In this document: piece after piece, positions 1 to 11,900 of the stretch
Position numbering within the stretch: position 1 is the first letter of the stretch
Layout: every line of letters begins with the position of its first letter
Source: Posidonia oceanica
Taxonomy: Eukaryota; Streptophyta; Magnoliopsida; Alismatales; Posidoniaceae
NCBI GenBank assembly: GCA_037176725.1
Contig: JAZBRS010000029.1
Location: 119,817,001-119,881,000, forward strand
Reading direction: 5' to 3'
Length of the DNA stretch: 64,000 nucleotides
The notes under the pieces: generated by a model
What the model saw: the letters and a program-made list of their open reading frames with translations, nothing else
Told to the model about the DNA's origin: nothing
Database searches by the model: none
Made by a program: the position numbers and the translations under genes

Positions 1-408
1 GTTTGACAGGATACATCCAACCAATTCGAGTGAAATCATCAACAAAGAGAATACAGAATCGAAATCCATTACAACTAGAAATAGAAGAGGGACCCCAAAG
101 ATCACAATGCAACAACTGAAATGGAGCCGAAGTAACACTAGTAGCAGGAGAGAAAGGTAAGCGGCAACTCTTTCCCAATTGGCATGGAGAACACTCAGAC
201 AGAAGATAAGAGGAACAAGGTATCTTGAGATGATGTAGAACATCAGAGAGAAGATTGAAGGATGGATGACCAAGATGATGATGCCAAAGTTTAGTAGAAT
301 CTTTGATGCTGAGGAGAGCTTTAGGGACAGAATGAGCTTTGCCGCAATTTTGCTTGAGACAGATGGGATACATGTCTCCTTTAACCAATCCTTGATGGAG
401 AATTTGCC
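1..408 (-). pseudogene. copia integrase N-terminal part (partial)
   Basis: After a frameshift near 409-420 the minus strand encodes the HHCC zinc domain (WHHHLGHPS, then CSPCQLGKSC) and the start of the catalytic core (LLHCDLWGPS, FVDDFTRIGW). This is copia integrase, cut at position 1. Confidence 0.85.
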
Positions 409-1710
409 CTATTTTTTCTTGTCCTTGGTCATAAAACAACCATCATCAAATTGAAAGAAACAAGAATTATCACGGGAAAACCTTCGTACAGATAAGAGAT
501 TGTAATGGGCATCTGAACAGTGAAGAACATTAGTCATGTGAAAAACATTATCTCCAGCTAAGAAAGTGGAAGTGCCAGTGTTTTGAATGGTAAGATTCTC
601 ACCATTGCCCATCATAACTGTATCAATACCAGTGTAGGAATCAGCAAGAGTTAGATTGCCAAGCTCAGATGTAATGTGATGAGATGCACCTGTATCAGTG
701 TACCAGGTGCTATCATCAGGAGACCCACTCTTTTGAGCTACCATAGCAACTAGTTTCTCAGGTGGTTGACAGCCAACATAGTTCATATTGAGCCTTTGAA
801 AACAATCAATAGCAGGATGACCAAATCTTTGACAGATTTGGCACTGAATTCGAGTAGAAGAAGACCTTGAAAGCTTGGATGCAATTGGTGTAGGTAGAAG
901 AGGAGGTGATTGAAGATTAGCACTCACAGATTTTGCATGCCCATTCTTATTTGAAGAACCTCTAAAATTTTGAAAGGAGTTTCTAATGTGCTTGAATTGC
1001 TTTTTATGATACAAGTGCTAATGTTGAGCAGCCAAAGCAATAAGATTTTCAAGTGAACTTTCATCCAGCACACATAATTCTTCAGCAATCAATAAAGCAT
1101 GCAACTCTTTAGTGGAAACACATAAAGCTCTAGCACGAATAGATGAGGCAAAAGGTCGATATTCAGAAGGCAATCCATTCAGAATGCAAACAAGAAGATC
1201 AGTGTCAGACACAGGCGAATTACTTGTAGTAAGTTGATATGTGAGAAGCTTAATCTGCTGCAGATAAGAACTCATAGATAGTGAACCTTTTTTGAGATTA
1301 TGCAATTGCTTCCTCAAGGACAGAACATGAGCAATGGAGAGTTGTCCAAAACATTGAGAAAGCTTATCCCAAGCCTCTTTTGCAGATTTGACACCAATCG
1401 TATACGGAAGAGAAGAAAGAGAGAGAGTAGCATTGATCCAGGAAAGAAGAGATTGATCGACGACATACCAGCCGGAGAACTCAGGTGCACTTGGATCAGG
1501 AGGAGATCCTTCAATATGATTCATCAAATTCTGGCTTCGTAAGATTGGCTCAAACAAGGACTTCCACATCAGATAATTAGCTCCATCAAGTTTGATCGGA
1601 ACTAGACTAGCAATATTGCTGAGAACAAGCGGAGAAGAACTCACCGGAGACACAGTCGTATCGGAGAGGTTTCCGGTAGCAGTACCATTAGAGAAAGAGG
1701 AGGACGCCAA
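409..1710 (-). pseudogene. copia gag and protease region
   Basis: One minus-strand frame encodes a copia gag beginning ASSSFSNGTATG and containing the LDGANYLMWK region, followed by an in-frame TAG at 1018-1020. After the stop it continues with a CCHC zinc knuckle (CQICQRFGHPAIDC) and the protease active site region WYTDTGASHHIT. The first codon is TTG at 1710-1708, which suggests loss of the original ATG. The single TAG between the capsid part and the zinc knuckle inactivates the polyprotein unless read through; decay is the simpler explanation. Confidence 0.88.
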
Positions 1711-1748
1711 ACCAGAATAGGATCAAATGCAGTGATGCTAGAAGGCGA

Positions 1749-1757
1749 CTGATACCA
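1749..1757 (-). other. Primer binding site (tRNA-iMet type)
   Basis: The minus strand reads TGGTATCAG, the usual copia primer site complementary to the 3' end of initiator tRNA-Met, placed immediately after the LTR end. Confidence 0.8.
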
Positions 1758-2056
1758 TGAAAGAGTTCAGAATTCAGTAATCTGAACCAGAGACATTAGG
1801 TGGCAACTGAAGAAGAAGAAGAGGAAGAAGAAGAAGAGAAGATGGCAGAAAACTGAGCTGGTATTTCAATCATAGTTTTAATCAATACATACAGCATTAG
1901 ATACAGGGCTTATATATAGGCAAGCTCAGCTAGACATCTAACTAACTCACCAACAGATTAACAACCTTAACAACTTTCAGTTAAACCCAACTAACTCTAA
2001 CAGAATACTGTTACATTGACTTGAAGCTAACTGAAAGCAAGACATGGTTGTTAACA
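1758..2056 (-). repeat. 5' LTR of the copia element (299 bp)
   Basis: On the minus strand the LTR begins TGTTAACAACC at 2056 and ends CTTTCA at 1758, directly before the primer site. A TATATATA box at 1911-1918 (minus-strand promoter of the element) precedes an A/T-rich stretch, as in a U3/R boundary. Boundaries rest on the TG...CA ends and the adjoining primer site; the partner LTR is outside the window. Confidence 0.75.
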
Positions 2057-3939
2057 AAAATGATTGCACCCCAGCACAAGCAGAGGAACAACAAGGACCT
2101 CATGAAGTTGGAGTAAAGAAAAGACAATCCATCATCTGAACTTATCTTGTTTTTGGTTCAAGGGAGCAATTGATCCTTACTGAAGTGTTGAAATAGTCTT
2201 ACATTGAAAAATGTAGTGATAAGACTTATGGTTATGTATAAATGAACTCCTCTACTTATTATTAATTGATTTTGAATTACATGTCCATATTTCAATATGA
2301 ATTTCCTGAAATCTCTGAATATATTAAAAATATCTTGCACAAACTTAAAGTCAATGTCAAAGATAGATTGATCGAAATCACACACAAGAAAGAGAGCATA
2401 AGCAATTATGCAATAACAACAAGAAATTACACACCAGAGACAAAATTTTTAAATGGTTCAACCTATCGCCTACCATGAGGAAAGCACAAAGAAATTGCAT
2501 TATGAGGGAGAAAAAGTATATGAATAGAGGAACCTGGCCTAGCCTCCTCCCTCACGATATTTTAACTAAGTAGCCTTGGTCTCTTTTATCAAGGGGGGGG
2601 GGGGGTGGGAGATAGATTCACAAATGAACTTATCTTGCATCTCACATGGAAACTTATAAAAATCACTTATTCATAACAGTGAAGCATATAGCTCAGATAG
2701 ATGGAAAATATAACTTGATGAAATAAAAAATAATTGATTTACCATCAAATTAAGCATTACATTAATGTTTCCCCACAAATATATATATGCTACTTAGTTA
2801 TTGTCAAAAAATTTAATATGATGTTTCTGTTTTTATAATTTTTTTAAGATAAAGAATGTGCAAGGCGTGTAGATGAATTTATTATACTAAGAGTTAAGAG
2901 GCGTCCATTAAATATTAGAATTGAACAATATTAATAGATATCCTACAAAATTCATGAAAATTAAAGTATGATGCTTAAGAGACATGCTTCTCCTTCATCC
3001 TAAATATTAGATTAGTATAACATTATATATAGATACAGATATAACATACATGCATGATTTTGTAAATTGATGATCGCCAACTACTGAGGTAGAGATTAGA
3101 TATATTTTATATGATAAAGCCCTTAATGAACGTTTGGAATGTCTAAATACACTTCTACTAAACAAATGAAAAAAAAAAAAAACCCTCCAAAGCTGATGAA
3201 ATATTCCAGTGAAGTCCATGTTTAGTTTTTTCTTGAAGGGTAAAGAAGTTTATGTCAAGTTGCTCTAACCCTTTTACCCAAAGTCCAAATACAATGGTCT
3301 TTAGATCTAAAAGGCATTATATTTAGGGTCGTTTACTTAACCCACTCTTGTGGTATAAGAGCGTTTTGGTGTAGAAACGTGACGCAGTGGCTCTTGTTCT
3401 TCCTTGTCTTCCATGTGATGTAAAGTGGTGTCACTGCTCAGCTCCATGGTCAAGCTTCTCTGCCCCAACATTTATTTATGAAAGTACGTACCTTTTGTTT
3501 CATTTAGTCTACTCGATGTTATACCTAACCGAATCCTGAGTGAGATTGCTTAGGTGGCACCTAGATGTCAAGTTAAATGAGTAGAGAAAGGATCAGATGA
3601 GCCGAAACAAAAGCACATACAAATTAACTTTTTAGTTGAGAGACGGCAAGTGTACGTGTAGATAAGCTACAATTTTTTTTTCCCTCGCAACGAAACATAT
3701 TTTGACTCCGGGTATGTTAGTAGACGTCTCTCAAGACTATATGTTTATATATTCGTAGTATTTACCAAGTGGTCAGTCTGATTCAAGTCAGCCATGGTGT
3801 ATCCCGGCCTCTAGCATACACTAGTACGTGTTTTTTTTTTTTTGAAGGATACACTAGTTACGTGTTATTTATTTATTTATGTAGTTTATGTGTACCGTAC
3901 CAGTTTTCCAAATTTCCAATAATAAGAAACGTAGTTAAT
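2057..3939. other. Intergenic, no gene recognised
   Basis: AT-rich sequence with a G-run of about 13 bases near 2591 and several A/T runs. Short open frames here match nothing I recognise and lack coding character. No tRNA-like fold or transposon end was seen. Confidence 0.6.
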
Positions 3940-3948
3940 TAATAACAA

Positions 3949-5242
3949 GGGTAAATTATAGTTTACCGCCCTCGATTATTTGAGCATTTCAGTTTGGTAT
4001 CTTAAAAAAAATTTACAACTTCCCTTCCCAAATACCTTCATTAAACAACAAGACATTTCCATCATGTTTGAAAGGTTACGTGACATTTATAATATTTGTT
4101 TCGAATAAATTTGACATTCTTCTCTATCTTCTTCTTCTCCATATTCTTTCATTTTTTCTACATTATAAATTCTAAATCCAACTTCACCACTTGCCCTATC
4201 TGTCGCGCTAATCTTGCTATCAACGATGATGTCGAGTTGCCTCCTCCACCACTGCCCGTGGCTGATCTCGTCGCACCACCACCACCTCCACCTGCTGCTC
4301 CTGCTGATGTCACCATAGACGTGGCGGTGGAGGAGCAACCCCCATTGTAGCCAAATCATGTGGTGTTACTGGTGGTCGAAGATGAAGTAGTAGCAACAGC
4401 AGCAACAATAGAGGGAGATCAGAGACCGGAAGTGGTGGTGGTGGATTTGGCGAGAAACATGAGCAATAGGTCTGTGAGGTCGTTGTTGTCATGGAGGTTG
4501 AGGTCAGCGGGGCCAGCGATGTAGCACTGGGTAGAGGAGGATCGAGAGAAGTTCACGCTTCAGTTGTCGGAGTACATGAGGAGGGAGGTTTTGGTGGGGA
4601 AATTGAATCGATCGGCGAGTGTTCCCGCCTTCCAAATGGGGGAGGAGAGCTCAAGGAGAGGATACAAAGGTGGAGGAGGGGAGGAGATAGTCATGGTAGA
4701 GGGAGGAGTTTCAAGATAGGGGGAGATTGGATTAGGTCACAAAGTCAGACTGGTGGGCGTTCCTCTCCAAGCCTCTGTCGTTCAAGATTACTAGAGGCAG
4801 AGATGGGGAGGGGTCGTCCATCAAGAGTGGAGAGGGATTGGCCAGGAAAGGCGGCAATGGGGACGGCAATGGGTCAACGAAGGGGAAGGTGTTTGCTAGG
4901 GGACCGCTAGATTACCTCAGTGGCAGTGGTGTAACTGAGGACGACAACGATGGTGGGGGGTCCACGATGGCTCTTGCTAAGGTCTGAGAGTTCTGGAAAC
5001 TTTTTTCTTGTTATAATTTTTTTGAGGTCCCTTTTGGAAATAAATTCCAAAAGATTGAGAAGAAAATTATTTGTAACCGGGGGTAAAATGGTTAAACAAA
5101 GTAAAAATTTAACATCGTTTGTCTAAAAAAATGGTTCATTGTAATTTACCATAGTTAAAGAGAGTAAGTTGTATTAAATAAAAATTTAAGATATCAAGTT
5201 GAAAATTTTTAATACTTAAGAAAGATAAATTGTAATTTACCC
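3949..5242. mobile_element. Mutator-like (Pack-MULE type) element carrying an ATL gene fragment
   Basis: Long imperfect terminal inverted repeats frame this 1,294-bp element. The left end reads GGGTAAATTATAGTTTACC and the right end, inverted, GGGTAAATTACAATTTATC. Similarity continues inwards for about 80 bases (TCAGTTTGGTATCTTAAA against TCAACTTGATATCTTAAA). It is flanked by a near-perfect 9-bp duplication, taataacaa at 3940-3948 and taataacag at 5243-5251, the size typical of Mutator-like elements. No transposase is present. The GC-rich interior is a decayed fragment of a cellular ATL gene, which is the definition of a Pack-MULE. Its right end lies about 300 bases upstream of the WRKY start codon. 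Confidence 0.8.
4165..4987 (+). pseudogene. ATL-type RING-H2 E3 ubiquitin ligase gene fragment (3' part), captured
   Basis: The plus strand encodes the end of a RING-H2 finger (TTCPICRANLA, the last two zinc cysteines), then a proline-rich stretch and the typical ATL C-terminal block: RSVRSLLSWRLRS, then EDREKFTLQLSEYMRREV and GKLNRSASV. In-frame stops fall near 4349 and 4522. A frameshift around 4700-4730 moves to a frame with KSDWWAFLSKPLS that ends at the TGA 4985-4987. The transmembrane helix, the GLD motif and most of the RING are absent, so no functional ligase can be made. It lies inside Mutator-like inverted repeats, consistent with capture. Identification rests on motif memory, not on an alignment. 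Confidence 0.72.
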
Positions 5243-5348
5243 TAATAACAGGTACTCCAAATTCCGCAGATGTGGTGAGAGAAACAAGATGATATTGTCT
5301 TGAGCGGGTAAGGCAGTTGAACTACATGATGGTTGTTGAAAATTAGTT

Positions 5349-5350
<2 letters not shown>

Positions 5351-5392
<42 letters not shown>
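5351..5392. repeat. (TC)21 microsatellite in the WRKY upstream region
   Basis: An uninterrupted run of 21 TC dinucleotides about 150 bases before the WRKY start codon. TC-rich tracts are common in plant promoters and 5' UTRs. Arginine/glutamate-repeat open frames on the other strand are a by-product. Confidence 0.95.
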
Positions 5393-5397
<5 letters not shown>

Positions 5398-5544
5398 TTG
5401 TTGTTTACTCTGTACAATTAGTTGAAACTTCCAACCTCTTCTCACTTCCATTTCAACCCTCTCACTACTGCAGTTGAACCCCCCATATATCAAGCTCCAT
5501 CTGAACACTCCCCTCCTCCTCCCTTGTGCACTTTGATCAACCGT

Positions 5545-5912
5545 ATGGATCCCTTCTCTCCCTTGCTTCCGTCCTCACTTGCAGCTCCATCTCTGACCTC
5601 TCCGGTCTCGCCTCCGGCCATCGACTGGATGGGGTTGCTTCTGTCAGGAGGTTTAGGATTGGAAAAGCCAGCGGAGTCATCGTGGACGCAACAAGTCCAG
5701 CTTCATCATGGTAGAGGAGGAGGAGGAGGTGGAGGAGGAGGAGGTGGAGGAGGAGGGAAGGAAAGTAAAGGGAAGGGTGGAGGGAGAGTGATGAAGAAGA
5801 CTGCAAAGCCTAGGTTTGCGTTTCAGACAAGGAGTGCTGATGATGTTCTTGATGATGGGTATCGTTGGAGGAAGTATGGTCAGAAAGCAGTGAAGAACAG
5901 CATGTATCCCAG
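5545..5912 (+). CDS. WRKY exon 1
   Basis: Codes for residues 1-122 and the first two bases of Arg123. It contains the N-terminal Ser/Pro region, the 14-Gly run, a basic Lys/Gly stretch (72-88) that may serve as a nuclear localisation signal, and the WRKYGQK half of the DNA-binding domain. The donor site is AG|GTATGT at 5913. Confidence 0.93.
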
Positions 5913-8900
5913 GTATGTTTTGCATGGCATTGCAGGTGTAAAGACAGACACAAATACTGTAGTTTGTACATGCGTCGTATTTTTTTCCTCTTATTTTTCC
6001 TTTACATACAAGAATAAGTATTGCATCGTCACGAAGAAAGAAAACTTCTTTTGAGAATGATGAAGAAGGTAAACGTAGTTCATGGGGATTTGGAGTTTAA
6101 GAATTGTCTAGAAAAGGAGATCGAGTATTATGTTCTTTTTCCTTTTTGAGAAGAAAAGGAGAAAGGCAGACTATTAACTATGAGTGGTGTAATTTGCCTA
6201 GAGAGGTCTTTCTTGTATATTAACTTGAAGGCTTGTTGGTATTTTTGTTTTTAATTAAGAAGCAAGATCAAGTCTAAACTTGGCAGTCAGTGATAAATTT
6301 TGTTCTATAACCAGTAAAGATCATTAAGTATTTATTAATCTTATTTCATTCAATTAAGATTGAAGAAGCTGGCACGTGCATAAAAGGTTAGACCATTTTC
6401 AAACTAGCAATTAATGGTTGATTCATGATTATCAACATACATATAGGAGAAAAGCTGAGGGTCACTAAGGGTCCGTTTGGCAGGACTTTTTGATAGCTTC
6501 TGGACATGTAACTTCTCACAGAAGCTTAAATGATTCACAAGTTCCACCAAATAGCCTCAAGCAGCAGTAAGCTTCTCAGAATCACATAGCTTTTGGAACA
6601 ATGTTTTCTTTACATTTCTAAAAGCTGGAGATTGGCAACTTCCAGTCAAAAGCTGGTTTTGATTTTTTTTTTTTTCTCATTTGCCATTCTACAATTTATG
6701 TTATTACTTAAAAAATCCGTCTATATTTACAAAATCTGTCATCGACTAACCCAGCCACCGCCCCTGTCCCAGCCCCCGTCCCCGTCCCCTTCCTCCTCCA
6801 CCGCCACCTCCCAGCCCCTCGACGAGGATCTCTTCTGTGACCTCACCCTCCTCTCCCCCGCCCCTCCCGATCTGCCTGCCACGACGAGGAGGGAGAGAGA
6901 TGGGGTTGTTGGTTTTGTGGCAGAAATCTCCTAGAGGTCGCCTGCTCCTTCCAGGCAGGTTTCAAGGAAGAAGGAGAGGGGTGTTAGGGTTGGCTACAGG
7001 AGGGAGGCAATGTCGGAATCATCCTTTACCAAGAGAAACGACGATTGGAAGGACTAGAATAGCCAAACCCAACACTGATCTGTCTGCAACTCCGATCTTC
7101 CACCTCGGTAATCGTCTAGCTCGGTAATCGTCTTGCGACTCTGATTCGTCTGCAAGGACTGGAACAGCCAAACCTAACACCACGACTTCACCCACAGACA
7201 TCTCTCGAACTCCATACCTAGCACAACCAACAGCTTCATCGCCTTCTCGCAGCTTCCAACAAAGAGATGCACACGCAACTTCTTGCCGCCGCCACCGCTA
7301 GATGTTCTCACCGGTGTCACAAACGGAAGGAGGGGCGAGAGAGAGAGAGAGGTTGAAAGAGGGGTTACTTCATGGGTATTTTTGTCTTTTAACACAAATG
7401 GATAAACCAGAATCCAGAATGGGACCTTATTTTGCCAAACAAGCTTTTACCATTTCCCATAGAAGCTGGCTTCTATAATTCATGCTGTTGACACCCCATT
7501 TTGACAGGCTCGGATCGATCAGAATCTTCTGGCGGCTTCTGAACCCAAACCTAGGTCCAAACTCACACCATCCTCTTCATCTTTCCCCTCAAAATAAGTC
7601 CAAACTCGACCTAGGATTACCCCCCTTTCCTGAACCCGAAAACTAACCAAAATCCATAGGAAAACCCACCCCTCCTGACTTAACAAATCCACCAAAAAGC
7701 CCTTAAAATCTCATACCAAAACCACTCCTAAAAATCCTAGGAAACTTAGGCAAAACTACCCTTTTTCTACACCTCAAAACCCCTCCAAAACTTTCTCAAA
7801 ACTGAACCAAAACGTTGGGAGCAAGACTAGAGACCTTAGACTACACACCCACCAAATTTCACCCCTTTCCGAAACCTCTAAGACCTCCTTTTGCCCAAAT
7901 TATCCTTTTCTCTCTCCTAGATTATCCTTTTCTCTCTCCTCTCTCTCTCCTGATTATCCTCCCTCTTTTCACCTCCTTTTCTCCCTCTTTTTTGCCTGGC
8001 TGTGGGCCCCCCTCGTGCTCCTATCTGTTCTCAATCTTATTCCTATTTTTATCTTATTTTTACCATTTTCTTTGATTTTCAAAAAATTATTTTCCTTCAA
8101 CTCCTCTCTTTCCCATTTATTCCTCCATTTCTCCTTCTTCCTCTCCTTTCTGATTTCCACTTCTCTTTTCTTACTAAATCCTTAAAAAACTCTAAAAACT
8201 TTAAAACAGAAGGAAAACAAACCAAAACCCTAAGAAAAATAATTAAAAAACATTAAACAAACAATTAAAACCTAAACCTAACTGCATCTAGCCAAAAGGG
8301 AAAATCATGAATGCAAGCTAAAAAATGCAAAACAAACCAAAAGAAAATGCTGTAAAATCAAGGAAAAAACCGAAATGTAATCAAAACAGCTAAGAGTAAA
8401 ATCCTATTAAAAACAGCCTAGAAAACAAACCTTAAAAGAAAGAAAACACTTAAGAAATGCAAGGGTTAATAAATAAAAAGAAAAAACCTAACTTAAAAAC
8501 TCTCAAAAAAATTGAAAACATAAATAAAAAATAATAAAACAAACAATCAAAATTTAAGAACAGCTAATTAAAAACTTAGCAAGAAGACCTAACAAAAAAT
8601 GCTAAAAGAATTTAACAAACAAACTTGGAAAAAAAGAAACAAACCAAAGAAGACCTAAGAAAAATCCTAAAAGACTAAAATCAAAAGTCAAAACTCACTC
8701 TAATTAATCTAAAAACAAACCTTAAAAAATCCTAATTAACATCCCAAGCACTTAACAAGAAAAACATAATTAAAAAAACAACTTAAAAGACTTAACAAAT
8801 ATTTAATCAAAATAAAAACAAATTAAAAACAAAGAAAGCCCTTAAAACCCTAATCAAACCCAAAATCCCTCTAAACCTGACTAACCAACCAAAAACAATC

Positions 8901-11900
8901 ATTAAAAAAACTTAATCACGGTCCTAACTTAAAATACAATCACTCTAATAATTTTACCTATTTTTCTTTTATTTTTATCTAATTTATTTCTCTTCTTTCT
9001 CTTCCTCTTTTCTTTCTTCCTTTCTTTTTTTTTCTTTCTTTTCTTTCTTCTTTCTTGGATCCGGCCCATTCCACCTTCCCTCCTTCTCTTCTTTCTTTTT
9101 TCTTTCTTTTTTTTTTTTTTCTCTTCGCGCGGCCCGGCCCACGACCCAGCGTTTCGCCTCCTCCTTCCTTCTTCTTCTCCCGCCTTCTCTGCCGTTTGCT
9201 TTTCTGCTGCAGCCTGCGCCTGCTGCCGACAGCACAGTGCCAGCCTGCCCCGTCCTTGCGCCTCGCACGCCTCCTGCTCGAGCCGGACTGGCGTGTGCCG
9301 TTCTCTGCCCGTGCACCTGCCAGACCTCCTGCCACCACCTCTCCTTGGCATTTAATTGCCCCAGAACCAGTAGAAGAGGGGGAGGGTAGCAGCCAGCTCG
9401 AGGAGGACACCCTTCACTGCCCAGCACCTCGACCTTCTTCCTGTGGAATCCCCAGCCGGAGAGAACCCAATTCACCCCCCTTTCTCTGCCAGAGAAACCG
9501 CATTTTGCTTCTCCTTCAGCGGACCGCAAACCAGAGCTCGAACACCACTCAGAATCACTCCCATTTCACTCCCCAATCTCACCCAGAATCCCAGCATCCT
9601 TCCCCTTCCTTCCACGACCAATTCAACCCAGAATCACCCCCATCCACCTGAAATCCTCCACAGCAACCCAACTCCACCTCTTCCAGAATTCCTAGCACCA
9701 CTGACCCCCGAACCTTCTCAAAATCTACCTAGCAACTCTCTGAAACATCAGCTTTCCAACCCCCCTAAGCCTCCACCTCCAACTCTCACCACAGCCAGAA
9801 TCCACCGCAACAAACAGTTAGCCCGTTTCCTGTCTAGAAAATCATCCAACCTGCAAACTCCATCCACAGGCCTCCACGACCTAACCTAAACCCTTCCACA
9901 CCGTCACCTAACCTCCAGAAGTCCGCTGGCCGCTCCCATCCGGCCTGAGGAGCAGCGGACACCTTCCCCGACCTCCGGCTGTCCCTGTGCACCCAAAAAT
10001 CTCAAAACCACCCACCGGTTCTCAAAGCTCGCGGCCAAGCATCTGGGAAGCACCGGAGGGCTCCATGGAAGCGACGCCGATCCTCGCGAGCAGCAGCCGA
10101 CGCCCGCAGCAGTCGGACCAACCTCACCGTCGATCCTTGGATCAGTCGACGTCGGGAGGACTCCTCAGCCACGGAAACAGGTAACTCTCTTCGTCCCTAG
10201 GTTAGACTCCCTCTTCTCTTGCTTCTCCGCCCTTCAGCCTGGGATTTCCTTCTCTCCTGCGCTGGGTCGACGTTGGGTCAGCGTCGTCTTCTCCGGCGAG
10301 CTTCACAGCGCGTCTCGCCGCTCCGGTCAGCAGAACGTCGCTCCAGCAGCTGCCTCCGCTCCGCACGGGTCCCAGAAGCGTGCTCCGGCCTTCAGATCGC
10401 AGCGACACTGCCTCGTCCGCCCGGACTGCGCCGGAGAAGGTCTGCAGACCTCCGGTGACTCCTCAGGTTCGCTCCAGCCAGCGTTGAACCTTGCCAGACG
10501 TCGCCCGAGCTTCGTCAGGTCCAGGTGAACCTCGCCCGCCGGTCTGTGCCGCCCCAGCCCCCCTGTGCCGGCGTTCATGGACACTGGTAGCTTTTGCTAC
10601 AGTGTCCATGGCCGTCGGCCATGTCACTGTGCCTTTATTTTTGTTATCTTTGGTTATTCTACCAAATATTGCATTTTCGGTCTCAGTTCTTGCTAATTTG
10701 CGTTCAGGTCCTTTATTTGATTAAATCTGCTTATTTCTGAACTAAAATCATATAAAATTGCATGAAAAATATGTGGTTTTCTTTATTTACCTGTCAGTCC
10801 TTTTACTGTGCTTTCCTTCAGTAATTATTTTGATTCCAGCCCTCCAGCTTTTGATTATTGCATATTAGTCCTACAGTTGATTAATTTAATTTAATGCACT
10901 AAGTTTGCCATATAAAATTGCATTTTAGGTCCTTACTGTTTTCCATAATTGCAATTTAGTCCTCTGTCCTGTTAACTTAGCTTTTATTTTTCAATTTTTG
11001 CTTACTGCATTGCATTTTTTTTCTCCCTGTTTTCTGATATTTGCATATAGGTCCTTCCTCAATGTACAGTAGTCATTTAAATGCATATTTTGCTTATAAA
11101 ATTGCATTTTTGATCCTACATGATTTGAAAATTGCACATAGGTCCTCTGTATGCTTATAAAAATCATTTAAATGCATATTTTACTTATAAAATTGTATTT
11201 TAGATCCTGCATGTTTGGAAAATTGCATATAGGTCCCCATTTGCACTCCTAGACCACTAGACTCCTGTTTTGTTGGAAAAATTGCATTTTAGACCCTAAC
11301 GACTTCAAAATTGCATCCTAACTTGCCACATGATTTCAAAACTTGTCCTGATGCATACCCCTCTTGGAAAATTACATTTTAAACCCTGTCTTTTGTAAAA
11401 CTGCATGCAGACCCCCTCTTTTTTTTCAAAATCTCTGCATAAAAGCCCCAAACCTTTCAAAACCTTTGCATCTAAACTCCCATCCTTTTAAAAATTGCAT
11501 TTAACTCCCCAATTTTCTTAAAAATCACCCTTAAGCCTTTTCTTGCATTCTGCATACATTGCACTCATGTATGCTAGTTTTTTGCATCCTTTGCACACAC
11601 TTAGGCGCCATTAGCTCCCATTCACAAGGGAGGACCTGTTTTGCACACCTATAGGACCCCCTGTACACTTAGATCCATTCTTCTCCCCTATTCCGGCTCC
11701 TCTGCCTTGAAGCTGGGATATCTTCAGATCCGACCTTTGGATCTTCTCAAGTAAGCTGCCATGACGACCCCGGCGGAACGCTCTCCAGCATGGACCGATC
11801 GGATTCCAGATCAGGCCCCAGATTTCCCAGGTAAGCCCTCCTGAACTTCGGCAGCATTGTTTGCATACCATTCGCATTGCACCGTTTTGCGTGCCGGTTT

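Larger units (their letters stand above)
1..2056 (-). mobile_element. Ty1/copia LTR retrotransposon, 5' half, cut by the window edge
   Basis: Read on the minus strand, the element runs from its 5' LTR (2056-1758) through a tRNA-iMet-like primer site, gag, protease and the start of integrase, then leaves the window at position 1. Domain order gag-PR-IN places it in Ty1/copia. The reading frame is broken: the gag start codon is TTG where an ATG is expected, an in-frame TAG sits at 1018-1020, and a one-base shift occurs in an A-run near 409-420. The copy is therefore dead. Polymerase, RNase H and the 3' LTR lie outside the window, so the second copy of the target duplication cannot be checked; the base run just right of the LTR, 2057-2061, is aaaat. 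Confidence 0.9.

Noticed and set aside
4491..4910. 139-codon plus-strand frame as an independent gene
   Set aside because: It overlaps the ATL fragment in a different frame; the ATL-like peptide in the neighbouring frame has family motifs and this one does not.
5242..5508. Minus-strand frame with an Arg-Glu repeat
   Set aside because: It is the complement of the (TC)21 microsatellite upstream of the WRKY.
5422..5544. Upstream extension of the WRKY frame by 41 codons
   Set aside because: It would begin with TTG; the first ATG in frame is at 5545 and the extension overlaps the likely 5' UTR next to the microsatellite.
8929..9889. Open frames of 140-198 codons (Lys/Arg-rich or Pro/Ser-rich)
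   Set aside because: They lie in a low-complexity pyrimidine-rich part of the solo LTR, are open on both strands, and match no domain.
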